This document shows positions 6,480 through 8,489 of a stretch of DNA of 8,489 nt, one piece after another. The DNA is from an uncultured Acidobacteriaceae bacterium (GTDB lineage Bacteria; Acidobacteriota; Terriglobia; Terriglobales; Acidobacteriaceae): positions 1-8,489 of the forward strand of contig CAIMNN010000460.1 of assembly GCA_903842845.1 (NCBI GenBank), given 5' to 3'. The notes under the pieces were generated by a model. The model was not told where the DNA came from and searched no databases. It worked only from the letters and a program-made list of their open reading frames with translations. The translations under genes were made by a program, and so were the position numbers. How positions within the stretch are numbered: position 1 is the stretch's first letter; each line of letters opens with the position of its first letter.

Positions 6480-6923
6480 TTAGATGACCCCGCCAGTAGA
6501 ACCGGCTTCGCGCTTCTGGATGAGCAAACCGACCTTGTCCACGCCCGCGGTACGGACGGCGTCGATCGCATCCTCTACGGCGCGGAACTGGGCACGGGCA
6601 TCGGCGCGCACGAATATCTCTTTGCCGGGCTTATCGGTGAGCATATCGCGCACCTTGGGGCCAAGCTGATCGTCCGTGGTTATATTCTGCCCCAGGTAAA
6701 CTTTGCCGTCGCGAGTGACCGCAACAACGATCGCATCTTCCTTGTCGGCATCCGGCATTGAAGTCGGGTTGTCGGCTTTGGCAAGATCGACGTTCACCTT
6801 GTTCTGAAGCATGGGGGTGATCACCATGAAGATAATCAGGAGCACCAGCATGACGTCCACCATGGGTGTCACGTTGATGTTCGAAGTGACCTTCGAGCCT
6901 TCGTCTCTTACTGCAATTCCCAT
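6480..6923 (-). CDS. exbD: ExbD/TolR biopolymer transport protein, first copy
   Basis: This is an ExbD-family inner-membrane motor subunit of 147 residues. NINVTPMVDVMLVLLIIFMV places the conserved aspartate at Asp23 and the single transmembrane helix at about 21-38. The periplasmic domain runs from about 45, with a DADKEDAIVVAVTRDGKVYL strand region and EIFVRADARAQFRAVEDAID. The C-terminus is polar (REAGSTGGVI). The ATG at 6923 is preceded by GGAG (6931-6934) at 7 nt. It differs clearly from the two later copies: it has ITPMLQNK after the helix where they have IVPV.PKG, and RADARAQF where they have GDD.I.F. It is therefore the more divergent, perhaps ancestral, member and the one adjacent to exbB. 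The 145-nt gap to exbB contains two hairpins. It probably forms the standard ExbB-ExbD complex. Confidence 0.94.
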   Translation of the reverse strand: MGIAVRDEGSKVTSNINVTPMVDVMLVLLIIFMVITPMLQNKVNVDLAKADNPTSMPDADKEDAIVVAVTRDGKVYLGQNITTDDQLGPKVRDMLTDKPGKEIFVRADARAQFRAVEDAIDAVRTAGVDKVGLLIQKREAGSTGGVI

Positions 6924-6949
6924 AACAGGGCTCCATGAGTTGGAATGGC

Positions 6950-6963
6950 CGGCCGTGAGGCCG
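6950..6963 (-). promoter_or_regulatory. Small GC hairpin before the first exbD
   Basis: CGGCC (6950-6954) pairs with GGCCG (6959-6963) across a 4-nt loop, 15 nt upstream of the GGAG ribosome site of the first exbD. It could affect translation or mark a processing site; it is short, so chance is possible in GC-rich DNA. Confidence 0.3.
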
Positions 6964-7002
6964 AGTTACCGATTCGCTTACGTGGCTCGAGGTGAGGATT
7001 CT

Positions 7003-7036
7003 GCGGGCGGGGAAGCCGTAAAGGCACACCGCCCGC
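7003..7036 (-). promoter_or_regulatory. GC-rich stem-loop between exbB and the first exbD
   Basis: A perfect 8-bp GC stem, GCGGGCGG (7003-7010) and CCGCCCGC (7029-7036), encloses 18 bases that include a small GCC/GGC stem. It starts 32 nt after the exbB stop and has no T-tract on the minus strand. This fits a transcript-stabilising or attenuating hairpin within the operon. Confidence 0.5.
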
Positions 7037-7068
7037 GAAGATTCCGCTCAAGCCAACAGGCGCCTCGC

Positions 7069-7797
7069 TTAGCGCTTGCCGCCCTGCTTGATGAAGTAGT
7101 CCACGAGCTCGCTCGAGGAGTTGTCCATCTCGACGTCAAAGGCCTCAACGCGGCCTGTGAAGTAGTTGAAGGTCATAACCGCCGGGATAGCGACGAGCAG
7201 ACCGAAAGCGGTGGTGACGAGAGCTTCCGAGATACCGCCGGCGACCTGGCCGATACCGGAAGACTTGGCTGTGGCGATTGCACGGAAGGCGTTCAAAATG
7301 CCGACGACGGTGCCGAACAGACCGACGAAGGGTGCGGTCGCGCCGATGGTGGCGAGAACGCTGAGGCCCCTCTTCAGCTTGGCGTGAACGATCGACTCAG
7401 CCCGCTCGAGTGCGCGCTGTGCGCTCTCGATGCCGATCTCTGTGCTGCCAGAGGCGCGGAACTCCGCGAGGCCGGCGGCAACAACTTCGGCGAGGTGAGA
7501 CTTCTTGCTGCGCTCGGCGATCTTGATCGCCTCGTCGAGTTTGCCGTCCTTAAGGGCACCGGCAACCTTGGGGGCGAATTCGCGGGACTGCTTGCGGGCA
7601 GCCGAGAAGTAGAGAACACGGTCGATCATGACGGCCAACGACCAGATGGACTCAATGAAGAGAAGGATAGCCACACCCTTGGCCAACCATCCCATGTGAT
7701 TCCAGAGGTCAAGGGCGCTGAAGCTGACTTCCTCGCCATCGAAGAAGGCGAAGTGGGTTGCATGCGAAGCGAAATGTGCAAGCTGAGCGAGAATCAC
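7069..7797 (-). CDS. exbB: ExbB/TolQ/MotA-family proton channel protein
   Basis: This is the inner-membrane proton-channel subunit that forms the motor ring around ExbD and energises TonB, 242 residues. Three membrane segments are visible: about 38-60, about 147-172 and about 187-212. A large charged cytoplasmic loop between the first and second (residues 64-142) carries KDGKLDEAIKIAERSKKSHL. The family signatures are intact: TIGATAPFVGLFGTVVGILN at the second helix, and AGGISEALVTTAFGLLVAIPA at the third. The start is GTG at 7797, with AGGAGG (7806-7811) 8 nt upstream. It lies 122 nt after tonB and 145 nt before the first exbD. Context with tonB makes ExbB a better name than TolQ, though these paralogues cannot be separated fully by eye. 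It is the only ExbB visible for three ExbDs. Confidence 0.93.
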   Translation of the reverse strand: MILAQLAHFASHATHFAFFDGEEVSFSALDLWNHMGWLAKGVAILLFIESIWSLAVMIDRVLYFSAARKQSREFAPKVAGALKDGKLDEAIKIAERSKKSHLAEVVAAGLAEFRASGSTEIGIESAQRALERAESIVHAKLKRGLSVLATIGATAPFVGLFGTVVGILNAFRAIATAKSSGIGQVAGGISEALVTTAFGLLVAIPAVMTFNYFTGRVEAFDVEMDNSSSELVDYFIKQGGKR

Positions 7798-7805
7798 AGA
7801 ATCTT

Positions 7806-7811
7806 CCTCCT
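7806..7811 (-). promoter_or_regulatory. Strong exbB ribosome binding site inside a small inverted repeat
   Basis: On the minus strand AGGAGG sits 8 nt before the GTG start at 7797 and decides that start. It overlaps a CTCC-TTA-GGAG inverted repeat (plus-strand 7807-7817), so the site could be partly masked in a short hairpin. The stem is only 4 bp with a 3-nt loop. Confidence 0.6.
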
Positions 7812-7886
7812 AAGGAGTTTCGTTGAAAAACATACTACAGCTGTGGAGCGCGGCAGCTCGGCCGCCCTCAGTTCCAGGTTGCGAAG

Positions 7887-7908
7887 GCCCACCCACAAGG
7901 GGCGGGGC
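7887..7908 (-). promoter_or_regulatory. Imperfect GC stem after tonB
   Basis: GCCC (7887-7890) pairs with GGGC (7905-7908), and CCC (7892-7894) with GGG (7900-7902), with a bulge. It lies 11 nt past the tonB stop. It is a weak intercistronic hairpin without a T-tract. Confidence 0.3.
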
Positions 7909-7919
7909 TCCAAAAGAGA

Positions 7920-8489
7920 TCAACCGCCGAGCGAGAAGACCACGTTGACTGTGGTATCCACTTCGACTGGTTCACCATTCAAAAGGTATGGGCGGTAGCG
8001 CCATGTTTTAATGGCATCCAAAGCCGCCTGCTGAAGCATCGCAGGACCGCTGACCACGTGGGCGTTTTCAATGGTGCCCGACTTGGAGATGGTGGCCTGG
8101 ATAACGACCGTGCCCTGCACGCGCGCTGCTTTGGCGATGGCAGGATAGACGGGCTGTGTCTTTTGCAGGATCATGCCGGCCATGACGCCGCCGGAGATGC
8201 TGATCCTCTTCGGAGGAGCAGCCTGAACCTTGGGCGAGGTGTCCTTGCCGAAGACGCTGCCGAGAACGCCGTTCGAGCTGCCACCGAGGCCTTGCATGCC
8301 CTCGACGCCGAACGAGTTCGGAGCCGCTTCATGCTCGTTGACCTGCATAATATTTTTAGGAATCTGGCGCGGCGCGACGAGCTGATTGTTCATCATCTCG
8401 GACTGCACCTTGACGACGTGCTGAATCTCCGGCGGCGGCGGCGGGGGCGGAGGAGGCGGAGGAGGCGGTGCCACAAGAAGTGTCGCGAG
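7920..8489 (-). CDS. tonB: Energy transducer TonB, 5'-truncated by window edge
   Basis: TonB spans the periplasm and passes energy from ExbB-ExbD to outer-membrane TonB-dependent transporters. The last 189 residues are visible. The frame runs open to the right edge (LATLLVA just before the prolines), so the GTG at 8474 is an internal valine codon, and the N-terminal membrane anchor lies outside the window. A run of 13 prolines (codons 8430-8468) starts the visible part. A linker with EIQHVVKVQSEMMNNQLVAP, and later GMQGLGGSSNG, follows. The C-terminal TonB domain spans the last ~85 residues, with the hallmark QPVYPAIAKAARVQGTVVIQ, then ISKSGTIENAHVVSGP, and the WRYRPYLLNGEPVEV end motif. The stop is TGA, 122 nt before exbB. 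It is the first visible gene of the minus-strand cassette; any operon promoter lies beyond the window. Confidence 0.93.
   Translation of the reverse strand, partial: LATLLVAPPPPPPPPPPPPPEIQHVVKVQSEMMNNQLVAPRQIPKNIMQVNEHEAAPNSFGVEGMQGLGGSSNGVLGSVFGKDTSPKVQAAPPKRISISGGVMAGMILQKTQPVYPAIAKAARVQGTVVIQATISKSGTIENAHVVSGPAMLQQAALDAIKTWRYRPYLLNGEPVEVDTTVNVVFSLGG
8430..8468. repeat. Low-complexity proline-codon tract in tonB
   Basis: Thirteen consecutive proline codons (mainly CCG and CCT, with one CCC) appear on the plus strand as a GGC/GGA triplet tract. Such tracts can change length by slippage in steps that alter only the number of prolines when whole codons are gained or lost. Confidence 0.85.

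Noticed and set aside
6811..7998. 395-codon open frame on the plus strand
   Set aside because: It lies opposite exbB and parts of exbD and tonB, all strongly supported; its translation is charged and low in family signals.
8472..8474. GTG as the real start of the TonB gene
   Set aside because: The frame continues to the right edge and a TonB protein needs an N-terminal membrane anchor, so this is an internal valine codon.

Overview
The window reads as a chromosomal piece of a GC-rich, diderm, LPS-making bacterium. An Acidobacteriota (Terriglobia) origin is my best guess, from the style of the TonB protein (an uninterrupted proline tract followed by a QPVYP-type C-terminal domain), several ExbD genes in tandem, and the LptD/thioredoxin/SurA order. 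This is inference, not a database result. No mobile element, CRISPR array, tRNA or rRNA was seen.

Left half, plus strand (1-4150): an outer-membrane assembly module. It begins inside lptD, whose 5' end is outside the window. Next come a DsbC/DsbG-style thioredoxin lipoprotein with a CPYC active site, then a SurA/PrsA-type parvulin lipoprotein. All three run in one direction with short gaps (85 and 68 nt), and a perfect 10-bp hairpin closes the unit. LptD is a disulfide-containing barrel. Its paired C-terminal cysteines and the jellyroll-side cysteine are visible, so the two downstream genes look like the oxidative-folding and chaperone factors that mature it.

Middle (4151-4469): a gene-free convergent gap. 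Two strong hairpins, one for each converging transcription unit, flank about 217 bases that contain several inverted repeats and no convincing gene.

Right half, minus strand (8489 down to 4470): a Ton-type energy-transduction cassette. In transcription order it is tonB (5' end outside the window), exbB, three tandem exbD paralogues and a TPR lipoprotein. ExbB and ExbD form the proton-driven inner-membrane motor, and TonB passes the force to outer-membrane transporters. The three ExbDs all keep the membrane aspartate, and two of them are recent-looking duplicates. The gaps are fairly long (43-171 nt) and most hold a hairpin, which may tune the relative amounts of the subunits.

The main points to follow up are the possible LptD-maturation operon with its two-domain oxidoreductase, the triple-ExbD cassette with a linked TPR lipoprotein, and the structured convergent intergenic region.
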